Of a stretch of DNA of 35,052 nt, positions 1 through 6,681 are shown piece by piece. The notes under the pieces are model-generated. The model was not told the origin of the DNA. It was given only the letters and a program-made list of their open reading frames with translations, and did not search any database. Numbering within the stretch: the stretch's first letter is position 1; each line of letters begins with the position of its first letter. The position numbers and the translations under genes were made by a program. The stretch is taken from positions 1-35,052 of the IMG/VR virus record IMGVR_UViG_3300032820_000047; one strand, written 5' to 3'. Origin of the DNA: a virus.

Positions 1-5
1 TCCAT
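1..5 (-). CDS. Start of a leftward gene running off the left edge
   Basis: On the minus strand an ATG lies at 5-3, preceded by the SD-like run AAGGGAG with a 5-nt spacer (ACCAC). Only the first five bases of the gene are in the window, so nothing can be said of its product. It fits the surroundings because the neighbouring lysis genes are also leftward, which makes 6-531 the leader or control region of this gene. A chance ATG with an SD-like run cannot be excluded. Confidence 0.35.
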
Positions 6-48
6 GTGGTCTCCCTTGTTGAATGGTTACCAATCGCTGTAAATCACT

Positions 49-65
49 GGCTCACTGTGTGAGCC
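49..65. other. Perfect stem-loop GGCTCAC-TGT-GTGAGCC
   Basis: Seven base pairs close a three-base loop, 44 bp upstream of the probable leftward start at position 5. On the plus strand it is followed by GTTTC, too short a T-run for a confident intrinsic terminator. On the minus strand it would sit in the 5' leader of the edge gene. Its role is unknown. Confidence 0.5.
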
Positions 66-405
66 GTTTCAATCGTCACATGATCAGGACGAGCGCATCC
101 TGTAACCCCCACCCCCCATAACGCTTGTTGGCAGGTGTAGGGACACAACCACTCCTGAAACACGTATTTTTTTTGGGATACTGATTCATGCCTGGGGCAG
201 GTTGTATGAAGACCGGGTGAGGAACACCCTCATGAGGGAATCTGGCCTTCGGCAGAGTGGAGGGGGGAAGGGAACCATACAGGCAAATCCCGGCTTTTTA
301 TACGATTTCTACCTGAATCGAGTGTTTTCAGTGGGTTACGGGGAAGGAAACCCCTTGACAGGGATGAATATGCACTCAGAAATGAATAATGTTGATTCTA
401 AAGAG

Positions 406-459
406 TATTCATGAATATTAATCGATTAAGTCGCTGAAAATGCAGGTATTCAATGAATA
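406..459 (-). promoter_or_regulatory. Palindrome cluster overlapping a leftward promoter candidate
   Basis: Three dyads lie within 54 bp: 406-417, 418-429 and 447-459. The first and third share the half-site TATTCA/TGAATA and their centres are about 42 bp apart, close to four helical turns. Read leftward, TTGAAT (448-453) and CTTAAT (425-430) are spaced 17 bp like -35 and -10 boxes, each falling inside a palindrome. That is the arrangement of a repressor-controlled promoter, but both boxes match consensus at only four of six positions, so this is inference. Confidence 0.35.
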
Positions 460-531
460 GTGAATATGCGGGACTGAGGGGTAATACAGCGCCATTTTTG
501 GCATTAGGGCTGCTTATTTTGTGGGGCAGGG

Positions 532-873
532 CTATTCGCCGTCTCCCCATGTGGTCGCCTTATCGACGAGGGCTTCAATTTTACGGGCTTCCACGACCAG
601 CGTGACGGACCTTTTGACGGCCATAATCAGCATGTCCCAGTCTTTGACGCCCCATTCGACGGTATCGTTGCTGTCCAGCTCCCGAAGCGCAGGCTCAATC
701 GCCTTGAGGACGAAATCCATCTTCGCTTCGCCCTGATGGCGCCCGGTGATCTTATTTTCCGCCAGATCGACCAGAGGACCGATCATGGCTGTGGCTGGGT
801 TGGCGTTGAGCACCATTTTTCCGCCAATGAGTGCTCCCTGACCGATTTTCTTCATAATAGACCCGAAATTCAT
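532..873 (-). CDS. Lysis-module protein of unknown function (113 aa)
   Basis: This is the last gene of the leftward lysis module. The chosen ATG at 873 overlaps the stop of the upstream 52-aa membrane ORF (ATGA) and follows the SD-like run AAGGGGG by about four bases. The reading frame is open further upstream, but that extension is out-of-frame shadow of the small ORF. The protein has a glycine-rich, mildly hydrophobic N-terminal third (residues 1-40), then an acidic/amphipathic helical region with no clear membrane segment. It resembles small soluble proteins often found beside phage holins and endolysins, but no family is recognised. A spanin or holin accessory role is only a contextual guess. 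Confidence 0.7.
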   Translation of the reverse strand: MNFGSIMKKIGQGALIGGKMVLNANPATAMIGPLVDLAENKITGRHQGEAKMDFVLKAIEPALRELDSNDTVEWGVKDWDMLIMAVKRSVTLVVEARKIEALVDKATTWGDGE

Positions 874-1028
874 GGTGCCCCCTTGTTTGTCTTCCACTGT
901 TTTCGCAGCTGTCTTTTCGCCTTCCACTCCAGAATGCAAAACGAAAAGATCGACGAAGCAATCGCCAGAAAAAAGAGAGAGATAAGCGCGGCGGCGTATC
1001 CAATCAACAAGCACGTCGCCGTTATCAT
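870..1028 (-). CDS. Small membrane protein (52 aa), lysis module
   Basis: A short minus-strand ORF begins at ATG 1028, three bases after the previous stop, and ends at 870 with an ATGA overlap onto the next start. It has a long N-terminal hydrophobic segment (about residues 3-33, including GYAAALISLFFLAIASSIF), then a basic tail rich in Lys, Arg and Trp (KAKRQLRKQWKTNK). This N-terminal membrane anchor plus charged cytoplasmic tail is typical of small holin, antiholin or inner-membrane lysis proteins. Tight coupling on both sides argues that it is translated. It is too short for homology claims. Confidence 0.65.
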   Translation of the reverse strand: MITATCLLIGYAAALISLFFLAIASSIFSFCILEWKAKRQLRKQWKTNKGAP

Positions 1029-1031
1029 TTT

Positions 1032-1295
1032 TTAAGCGTTCTTTTTAAGGCCGGAACCAACGCGGTTACGGTGAGAATCTTTACAATAATATTTAATTTG
1101 AGGTAATTCAACCTGCATCGGTTCGTCGCAATAGGCGCATAACTCCATGCGGATCGCTTCCTTTACATGGACAATCTCAGAGTGTCCATCAGGGTAATTG
1201 AGTTGAAGAGTCAGCATTGAGTCTCCATATTGGCAAATCATGTAAGGGCAATCAGTAACACTACCGGCATGATTCAGCGTGGTGTGGTGATTCAT
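1032..1295 (-). CDS. Small Cys/His protein, zinc-ribbon-like (87 aa or 61 aa)
   Basis: Positioned between two small membrane genes. ATG 1295 overlaps the upstream stop as ATGA. A second ATG at 1217 has a better SD (GGAG, 6-nt spacer) and would give 61 residues; the choice is unresolved. The C-terminal half carries CAYC, then about 16 residues later YYCKDSHRNR, so three Cys and one His could bind a zinc ion as in short phage zinc-ribbon proteins. No enzymatic motif is present. Its place in a lysis module may be incidental; many small phage metal-binding proteins of this type are orphans. Confidence 0.6.
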   Translation of the reverse strand: MNHHTTLNHAGSVTDCPYMICQYGDSMLTLQLNYPDGHSEIVHVKEAIRMELCAYCDEPMQVELPQIKYYCKDSHRNRVGSGLKKNA

Positions 1296-1498
1296 CTCCT
1301 CAGTGTCCTCTTTAGCGCCGGGACAAGGACCGTCACAATCACCATCGCCCCGATCGTCTTCAACTCCGTCTCATCAAAACTCGATGCTGTCAGAAGCAAA
1401 ATCAGCACCAAGCCGCAGATTACCGCGACAAACTGGAGCAAATCCCACAACGGATGTTCGGGATGTGCGATCAACTGTCGAAATGAGGGCTGTTTCAT
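1292..1498 (-). CDS. Two-segment membrane protein, holin candidate (68 aa)
   Basis: The 68-residue product has two hydrophobic segments: about residues 20-40 (LLQFVAVICGLVLILLLTAS) and 48-60 (TIGAMVIVTVLVP). They are separated by a short acidic loop (FDETELK), and the protein ends in a basic tail (LKRTLRR). Small size, two membrane spans, a charged C-terminus and position just downstream of the endolysin fit a class II-type holin, which would form the inner-membrane lesion that releases the endolysin. The neighbouring 57-aa protein is an alternative holin. No sequence family is firmly recognised. Confidence 0.65.
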   Translation of the reverse strand: MKQPSFRQLIAHPEHPLWDLLQFVAVICGLVLILLLTASSFDETELKTIGAMVIVTVLVPALKRTLRR

Positions 1499-1511
1499 TT
1501 TCTCCCAGATC

Positions 1512-1685
1512 TTACTCGCTGCCCCAGAATTTAACAGGCTGACCGGAAATTATCCGCAGCCCGATATTCGCAACCGCAACAATCGGAACGGCCAGCTGGT
1601 CGGGCAGAATGCCGCCAATTGTCACTGCGATACTCAGTAGATTAAACCAGAAAGTCTTGCTCACAAATATGCTTTTCGCTGACAT
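1512..1685 (-). CDS. Holin-like small membrane protein (57 aa)
   Basis: The start is ATG 1685 because AAGGAG precedes it by six bases; the longer open frame to 1793 overlaps the endolysin gene and lacks such a site. The protein opens with KSIFVSKTFWFNLL, followed by a hydrophobic stretch (about residues 13-26) and a second (VPIVAVANIGLRII), ending in QPVKFWGSE. The pattern SKTFWFN...ILPD...VANIGLR resembles a common short phage protein found beside endolysins and thought to act in the membrane at lysis. It follows the endolysin stop by 10 bases, so the two are probably co-translated. Confidence 0.7.
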   Translation of the reverse strand: MSAKSIFVSKTFWFNLLSIAVTIGGILPDQLAVPIVAVANIGLRIISGQPVKFWGSE

Positions 1686-1695
1686 TTGATTCTCC

Positions 1696-2046
1696 TTATC
1701 GAGGGGCCGGCAAGTCGGCCGGCTTGGGTTGATATTCGCAATGATAGTGTATATTGAGGCCTTTCCCGTGCAGAATGACGTCCCAAGTTTCACCTAGGGC
1801 CAGTTCGAGCGATTTTTTAATCATTTTGCGAGCGACATGGGTCAGGTGGTTGGCCCTGAGATCGAAGGCCCACCCGTCGGGGTGCAGGCTGGGTTTCCCA
1901 CGCCGGGGTGGTCGCTGAAACCCCGTGATCGTACAGGTGTCACCCGTGGCGGAAAATACCGCGTCAACCTGTATCAGTCCGAGTAGTATCTGGGGGTGGA
2001 TGACCTTGATGGTGGCTCCGCGCTTGCCTTGCTTGACGTGAATCAT
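1696..2046 (-). CDS. Endolysin, peptidase M15-type (116 aa)
   Basis: Probable zinc peptidase that cleaves peptide cross-links of peptidoglycan. The M15 signature is visible: H55 in SLHPDGWAFDLR with D62 seven residues on, and a second metal site near the C-terminus in NIHYHCEYQ (H100/H102, E104). The length suits a single-domain phage L-Ala-D-Glu or D-Ala-D-Ala peptidase, and no wall-binding domain or signal peptide is present, so export would rely on a holin. ATG 2046 is preceded by GAGGA. It is the first gene of the leftward lysis operon, directly below a terminator-like hairpin in its leader (2057-2089), which may delay its expression. Confidence 0.82.
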   Translation of the reverse strand: MIHVKQGKRGATIKVIHPQILLGLIQVDAVFSATGDTCTITGFQRPPRRGKPSLHPDGWAFDLRANHLTHVARKMIKKSLELALGETWDVILHGKGLNIHYHCEYQPKPADLPAPR

Positions 2047-2056
2047 GGGTCCTCAG

Positions 2057-2089
2057 TAAAAAAGAGCGACACCTGCGAGCGCCGCTCTT
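2057..2089 (-). terminator. Terminator-like hairpin in the lysis-operon leader
   Basis: Read leftward, AAGAGCG (2089-2083) pairs with CGCTCTT (2068-2062) and is followed by a T-run (six T at 2063-2058). The endolysin SD and ATG begin immediately after. Within the loop side, 2077-2087 is itself a palindrome (GAGCGCCGCTC), so an alternative short hairpin is possible. An intrinsic terminator between promoter and first gene would act as an attenuator. The 14-nt loop makes this less certain than a tight hairpin. Confidence 0.5.
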
Positions 2090-2131
2090 AATCATCGGTC
2101 AACGATGGAAGGAGACTGGAGTATATCCTCA

Positions 2132-2174
2132 GGGGCCAACGTCGATTCATGAGAATCACTGGGGCGTCGGCCCC
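2132..2174. other. Large stem-loop in the divergent control region
   Basis: GGGGCC (2132-2137) pairs with GGCCCC (2069-2074 offset by 100, i.e. 2169-2174); after one mismatch ACG (2139-2141) pairs with CGT (2165-2167). Inside it GATTC-ATGA-GAATC (2044-2057 offset by 100, i.e. 2144-2157) forms a perfect 5-bp hairpin with a 4-nt loop. It would be transcribed in the leftward leader if the promoter at 2200-2228 is used. No T-run follows on either strand, so it is not a simple terminator. Confidence 0.45.
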
Positions 2175-2199
2175 CGCACAAGGAGTTACACACGAACAC

Positions 2200-2228
2200 T
2201 TGATAGCCTGAATTCCGTAGAATGTCAA
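2200..2228 (-). promoter_or_regulatory. Leftward sigma70-type promoter candidate for lysis genes
   Basis: On the minus strand a perfect TTGACA (2228-2223) is followed after 17 bp by TATCAA (2205-2200), a four-of-six match to the -10 box. Transcription would begin near 2193, giving a leader of about 146 nt before the endolysin ATG. The 9-mer GTCAACGAT that overlaps this -35 box recurs at 2098-2106, which could be an operator repeat. Confidence 0.5.
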
Positions 2229-2237
2229 CGATCTTCC

Positions 2238-2266
2238 TTGACCCCAACCCCAGAACACGTTAAACC
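2238..2266 (+). promoter_or_regulatory. Rightward promoter candidate for the late operon
   Basis: TTGACC (2238-2243), a 17-bp spacer and TAAACC (2261-2266) form a weak sigma70-like pair back to back with the leftward promoter. The -10 box is poor. If used, transcription would begin at about 2273, the A of the first late-gene ATG, giving a leaderless transcript; this agrees with the absence of an SD sequence there. Confidence 0.35.
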
Positions 2267-2272
2267 CTTCTT

Positions 2273-2590
2273 ATGTCTATCGAAGTAAACCCGAGGAAGT
2301 TTCACCAAGGCGACGTCCGAACGATTACGCTGATTATGGGCGAAAGTCTGGCCGGATGGAGCGCCTCGCAGTTCACCTTTAGCCTGACCCGGCCCGACGG
2401 CGGCACCGTGGCGATGACGTCCAGCCGGACCGTTGTGGATGCGACCACCGGGCAGCTCTCGGTGAAGTCGGTTGCAGGGGACTTCGACGAGAACGGCACG
2501 TACTTACTTCAGGTCGCCACCACCACCGCGCCCGCACGGAGCTGGCCCCACGTCAGTCTCAGAGTTCACGGCAATACCACACCACCCTAG
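2273..2590 (+). CDS. First late-operon protein, Ig-like/beta-rich (105 aa)
   Basis: The protein is predicted to be mostly beta: GDVRTITLIMGESLAGWSAS, then FTFSLTRPDGGTVAMTSS, GQLSVKSVAGDFDENGTYLLQV and a final strand HVSLRVHG. This alternation, with the PDGG turn and DENGTYLLQV edge, resembles the small immunoglobulin-like domains found in phage accessory and baseplate-associated proteins; a BppU-type N-terminal domain is one possibility. Function is unknown. An in-frame TAA lies 12 bases upstream of ATG 2273 and there is no SD, so the start is well fixed but initiation is unusual. The stop abuts the terminase ATG directly. Confidence 0.65.
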   Translation: MSIEVNPRKFHQGDVRTITLIMGESLAGWSASQFTFSLTRPDGGTVAMTSSRTVVDATTGQLSVKSVAGDFDENGTYLLQVATTTAPARSWPHVSLRVHGNTTPP

Positions 2591-4237
2591 ATGCCGACGC
2601 ACGCTGACGATCTGATCAAAGAGATCGCCCAGGCAACAGGCGTGCCTGAGGCCGATGTCGTGCGTGCCGCCCGGAAGCGGAAGCGAGAAATCGATAGCGT
2701 GGCTGCCGACTGTGACCGGGTTCTCAACGATCCTCACGCATGGTTTACCGAAGTCATTACGCCCCCCGAGTACCAGCGCCGCGTGGGCGCACTCCAACAC
2801 GAAATGATCGACTTCATTACCGACAAGAAGTGGATGTGGAAGTTGATGCTGGTGCCGAGAGAGACCGTAAAATCGCACACGATCACGATCGGTGAGGACC
2901 TGCGATCCGCCGTCAAAGACCCCAACATGCGGATCATGATCGACCACGGGGTGCGGGATAAGAGCGCACTGTTCCTCGGCGCTATTAAGGGTAAGCTGGC
3001 GAGCGCGCAGGTTCAGGCCCGCTTCGGCAACCTCCTGCCCACCTCCAGTAACCGGCAGCACCGCAACAACGCCTTCCAGCTCGACCTGCTCACCCGCACC
3101 GATACGTCAATCAAGGAGGCTACGTTTACCGCGTCCGGTTGCGGGGTGAGCGAGGCGGGGAATCACTTCGACCGGATCGTGGCTGACGATCTGGTGTGTG
3201 AGGATAACTCAGGGGAGTTTGCCACGCCGGAATCGCTGGAGTCGCCCATCAGGCGTTTCGAAGCCTATGTCGACCTGCTCGACAAAGAGCATGGCGAACT
3301 CTGGTGTATCGGCACCCGATGGAACCCGCTCGACTGCTGGCAGCACATCATCGATACCTTCTGCGACCCCCACTGCAAGACAGACGACGGCCAGTTTCTC
3401 AGCCACGCCCCTAACTGTACCTGCGACTTCGACGTGTCGGTGCGGGAGCTGAAGGAAGATGGGGAGTACATCTACCCGGAGATATGGACCGCAGAGAAGG
3501 AGGCCCGCACCCTTCGGGCCAAAGGGCCATACGGGTTTTCCTGCCATTACCTGAACAACCCGACCGATCCGATCAATTCATGGTTCAACCCGTCAAGCAT
3601 CGAAGCCTGCCTCTACGACGACGAGCAGTTTGCCGAAGAATTTGACCGGCCGATAGGGGAGCATTATCGTGAGTGCAACTGGTATCTGGCGGTGGATCCA
3701 GCCGAGTCGAAGAAGAAAGGCAGCTCGTCGACTGCCGTGGTGAGCGTGGCTCAGGACGCCACCGGGATGTGGTGGGTCGATCAGGCGGTCAAGAAGAAGG
3801 CCGATACGGGTGAATTCGTCGATCTCTGCATCCGGCAGCACAAACTTATTTCAACCCAATATGATCGGGTGGGCATGTTCGGGATGGAGCAGAATACCCG
3901 GAAGTCGCTGGCCTACGCGCTCCGTGTTCGGATGACGCAACTGGACTACCATTTCGGGATCCGCGACCTCGCTCCCGACACCCAGGGCGGCCCGGAAGCC
4001 AAGGAGCGTCACATTAAGCGAATACAGATTTTATTCCAGTTCAACAAGATCCGGATCCACCGTCGCTGCCGGGATCTGATCCGATTGCTGAAGAATCTTC
4101 CGGCAACAAAATTTCGAGATCTGGCCGACGCTCTCGCGTATGTCATGGACATGACCCCGCCAATCGAGCAAAATACCGGCGACGAGATTGGTCTGCCGGA
4201 CTTTGCTGAAGAACAGTTTGAGGGGACTGGCTACTAG
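2591..4237 (+). CDS. terL: Terminase large subunit (548 aa)
   Basis: The motor ATPase and headful/end nuclease that packages DNA into the prohead. Visible motifs are a deviant Walker A (about 89-97, PRETVKSHT), Walker B DRIVADD (194-200), a coupling-type motif CIGTRWNP (239-246), and the RNase H-like nuclease acidic residues D369 in YLAVDP, E433 in FGMEQN and a late Asp in FRDLADALAYVM. Length is normal for the family. An extra Cys/His cluster (C258, H261, C262, H272, C276, C278) lies between ATPase and nuclease and could bind metal. It begins immediately after the preceding stop, implying translational coupling, and the portal gene follows after 9 nt. Confidence 0.93.
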   Translation: MPTHADDLIKEIAQATGVPEADVVRAARKRKREIDSVAADCDRVLNDPHAWFTEVITPPEYQRRVGALQHEMIDFITDKKWMWKLMLVPRETVKSHTITIGEDLRSAVKDPNMRIMIDHGVRDKSALFLGAIKGKLASAQVQARFGNLLPTSSNRQHRNNAFQLDLLTRTDTSIKEATFTASGCGVSEAGNHFDRIVADDLVCEDNSGEFATPESLESPIRRFEAYVDLLDKEHGELWCIGTRWNPLDCWQHIIDTFCDPHCKTDDGQFLSHAPNCTCDFDVSVRELKEDGEYIYPEIWTAEKEARTLRAKGPYGFSCHYLNNPTDPINSWFNPSSIEACLYDDEQFAEEFDRPIGEHYRECNWYLAVDPAESKKKGSSSTAVVSVAQDATGMWWVDQAVKKKADTGEFVDLCIRQHKLISTQYDRVGMFGMEQNTRKSLAYALRVRMTQLDYHFGIRDLAPDTQGGPEAKERHIKRIQILFQFNKIRIHRRCRDLIRLLKNLPATKFRDLADALAYVMDMTPPIEQNTGDEIGLPDFAEEQFEGTGY

Positions 4238-4246
4238 GAGGCACCG

Positions 4247-6418
4247 ATGAAAATCTTTGAAGTAGACCCGCATGTCCCCGTCGAAGAGGCGGGCTTCCAG
4301 CAGGAAGAGGAATACCAGCGCAGCTCGGACCCGACCGATCCGATAACAGGCTTCGCCCCGCCCGCGTTCACGCCTCTCTATGACCGCACCCAGTCTGAGA
4401 AGGACGACATTGTCACCCAAACACTGGAACGGTTTCGTGAGTCCCGTGATGAAATGAGCCTCCATTACCCACGGATGATCGCCAGCTACCGGAAGTACAG
4501 GTCAATAGCGAAGCCCTTAAAGAACCGACTGGGCAAGAAACTCCGCGCTCGCGCCAACCTGTTTGTCCCGTATCCGTGGGCCATTGTCGAAAGTGAAATG
4601 CCCCGCCTCGCCGGCCGGCTACCGCGCATCAAGGCGTTTCCAAGGAATCCCGGAGCCCGCGTTAAGGGCGATGCGATACAGGATCTCCTGTTTTATACCT
4701 TCGACCGCATGAGCTTTATCCAGCTCCAGATCCTCTGGCTGCGGCAGCACTCCCTGTACGGATTCAGCCCGCTTCTGGGGTTCTGGCGGCAGGAAGAAAA
4801 GAGGGTGTTCGCACGGAGGGTGGACGAAGAAACCGGAGAAGAAGAGGTGGTCGCGGAAAACCAGACCACTTACGACGACTTCTGGTGCCGCCTGATCGAC
4901 TGCTTCGACAGCTTCCATCAGCCCGGCGTCGAGAAGTTCGAGGACGGGGACTGGTATGAATATCGGGAGTGGTATTCGGCTCAGGACATCCGGGCTCGGG
5001 TCGATGCCGGAGTCTTCTATCCCGACACGCTCGACTACCTCGAAGACAACCTCTCAGGGCAGCGGTTCTCAGACGAAGGTTCCGGTAAATTCGAGCGCGA
5101 CGAACTCGCCAAGTTCCAGGGCAACCTCGGTGTCCACGGATACGGCAAGCACGAATGTCTCTGGGTACTGGAAGACGGACAGGTTCACGCCGTATTAAAC
5201 CGGCAGCACCTTGCCCGCAGCGGTGACAACCCGAACCCCCTTCAGGAAAAGCCCATATTCAACGTCACATTGATGCCTGCGGTCAGTGAGCCGATCGGCA
5301 TGAGCACGATCGATCAGATGGCGGGGCTGCCTGAGAAGCTCAATGCGCTGACCAACGCCCGGATGGACAACATCGCCCTGATGATGAACCGGGTTATTTT
5401 AGCCGACCGCTTCTCCCAGACAGACTTCTCGAACCTGTTCATGTCGCCCGGAAATGTCATTCTCACCGACAACGTCGACAAGGCGGTCAGGGTGCTGGAC
5501 TTCCCCGACATCGGCCAGTCCAGTGAGCGGGAGATCCTTGTCACCAAGGAAGAACTCCAGTTTGTGAACGGGATTAGCGACTTCATCGTGGGTGTGAAGA
5601 CCAAGTCGCGGCTGGCCGACACCGCGACCGGAGTCTCCACTATCGTGAGGGAAGCGAACGCCCGCTTCGCCCTGAAGCTGGCTACTTTTGAGGCGGGGCC
5701 GCTTCGTCGTCTGGTCAATACCGCCCACGCCTACAACATGGTCTACATGCCGAGGGATAAACAGATTTTCATTTCCGGCCCGAAAGGCTATGAGATGCGG
5801 CACGTCAATATCGAAGAGATCCTGTGCCAGTGCGACCTGATCATCGAGCCCGGATCGACGGTCCCGCTGGACCAGATCTCACGCAGAGAATCGCTGGCAT
5901 CCCTGCTGGATCGGGTGATGCGGGCACCGCAGGTCATCGACCAGACCCGGTACTGGAGCGAGACATTTGCCGCTCACGACATCCGAAACCCCGGAGAGTT
6001 CCTGCTCCAGAAGGAAGGTCCCCTGCCTGAGGCTGAGGACGCCCAGCTGGCCGAGGGCGAGAATGTCGCGTTGCGTCAGGGCCAGCCCGTCGAGGTGGTG
6101 GGTAATGACCGGATCCATCTGGCGATCCATACCCGGCCTATCGAGAACGGCGAGATTAACAACTGGGATGAGGAGGCTCGCTCCAGGCATGAGTCGCATA
6201 TTCAACAACACACCAGCAAGATGATCGCGTCCCGGACTCAGGCGCTTCAGGCTGGTCAAAACTCTATGTTTGGAGCTGCAAATGGACAACCCGGCCCAGA
6301 AGGAAGCGGCGGATTATTCGGAGGAGCTGGCCCAGTTCAAGGCGAATCTGGCATTCCCGCCGGAGTTGGCGGGCCGATTGATGCGGGTGGACAAGGAGAC
6401 GTGGCGGGTTCTCTCTGA
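4247..6418 (+). CDS. Portal protein (723 aa)
   Basis: Assigned from its place after the large terminase and from the portal-like N-terminus: RFRESRDEMSLHYPRMIASYRKYRS, the RARANLFVPYPWAIVESEMPRL stretch and a conserved acidic/aromatic core (WLRQHSLYGFSPLLGFWR). Portals form the dodecameric ring at one capsid vertex through which DNA passes. Length of about 720 residues matches podovirus-type portals rather than the shorter siphovirus ones. ATG 4247 has a near-perfect SD (AGGAGGCACCG). The last 46 or so residues form a glycine/proline-rich tail read in a different frame from the next gene, an overlap of 137 nt; this tail is atypical and may be disordered. Confidence 0.88.
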   Translation: MKIFEVDPHVPVEEAGFQQEEEYQRSSDPTDPITGFAPPAFTPLYDRTQSEKDDIVTQTLERFRESRDEMSLHYPRMIASYRKYRSIAKPLKNRLGKKLRARANLFVPYPWAIVESEMPRLAGRLPRIKAFPRNPGARVKGDAIQDLLFYTFDRMSFIQLQILWLRQHSLYGFSPLLGFWRQEEKRVFARRVDEETGEEEVVAENQTTYDDFWCRLIDCFDSFHQPGVEKFEDGDWYEYREWYSAQDIRARVDAGVFYPDTLDYLEDNLSGQRFSDEGSGKFERDELAKFQGNLGVHGYGKHECLWVLEDGQVHAVLNRQHLARSGDNPNPLQEKPIFNVTLMPAVSEPIGMSTIDQMAGLPEKLNALTNARMDNIALMMNRVILADRFSQTDFSNLFMSPGNVILTDNVDKAVRVLDFPDIGQSSEREILVTKEELQFVNGISDFIVGVKTKSRLADTATGVSTIVREANARFALKLATFEAGPLRRLVNTAHAYNMVYMPRDKQIFISGPKGYEMRHVNIEEILCQCDLIIEPGSTVPLDQISRRESLASLLDRVMRAPQVIDQTRYWSETFAAHDIRNPGEFLLQKEGPLPEAEDAQLAEGENVALRQGQPVEVVGNDRIHLAIHTRPIENGEINNWDEEARSRHESHIQQHTSKMIASRTQALQAGQNSMFGAANGQPGPEGSGGLFGGAGPVQGESGIPAGVGGPIDAGGQGDVAGSL

Positions 6419-6641
6419 GGTTATCGGACTCAAGCGCCGGATCGCTTTACAGCAATTAGAAGTGCCGACGCCGGAGGAAACCCGCGAAGAATTTACCGAC
6501 CGATGCCTCGGTCTGCGTGCCAGCCTCAAGACCCTCAGCAACATTCAAACCCTCCCCGAACAAGGGGAGGGTATCGTCCTAGAATGGGAGCTTGTTCAGG
6601 CCCAAGCCAGAGGCGATATGCCTATCGATGTCGAGGAATAA
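6282..6641 (+). CDS. Small head-morphogenesis-region protein (119 aa)
   Basis: Starts at ATG 6282 with GGAG six bases upstream, inside the portal gene; the first 137 nt overlap the portal C-terminus in another frame. The product is a largely helical, charged protein (YSEELAQFKANLAFPPELAGRLMRVDKETWRVLSEVIGLKRRIALQQLEV) ending in an acidic tail (MPIDVEE). No family is recognised. A location between portal and scaffold suggests a chaperone or minor head protein, but this is inferred from order only. The good SD and sensible helical composition argue against it being a shadow. Confidence 0.72.
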   Translation: MDNPAQKEAADYSEELAQFKANLAFPPELAGRLMRVDKETWRVLSEVIGLKRRIALQQLEVPTPEETREEFTDRCLGLRASLKTLSNIQTLPEQGEGIVLEWELVQAQARGDMPIDVEE

Positions 6642-6681
6642 ATTGACTCACCCCACACACTTCAGTTAAAAGGGAGACACT

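Larger units (their letters stand above)
6..531. other. Non-coding, palindrome-rich intergenic region
   Basis: No convincing gene is seen in this 526-bp stretch, which is visibly more AT-rich at 300-475 than the coding DNA. It holds a perfect 7-bp stem with a 3-nt loop at 49-65, a perfect palindrome CCCTCATGAGGG at 227-238, two abutting perfect 12-bp palindromes at 406-417 (TATTCATGAATA) and 418-429 (TTAATCGATTAA), and TATTCAATGAATA at 447-459. A run of eight T lies near 167-174. Operator cluster, replication origin and recombination/end site are all possible roles. Confidence 0.6.

Noticed and set aside
202-414. Plus-strand frame of about 70 codons in the left intergenic region
   Set aside because: It needs a TTG start without SD, is rich in Gly/Asn/Ser, has no domain, and overlaps the palindromes.
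1230-1640. Plus-strand frame of 136 codons over the lysis module
   Set aside because: Opposite a set of tightly coupled minus-strand genes with SD sites; no domain and no start signal.
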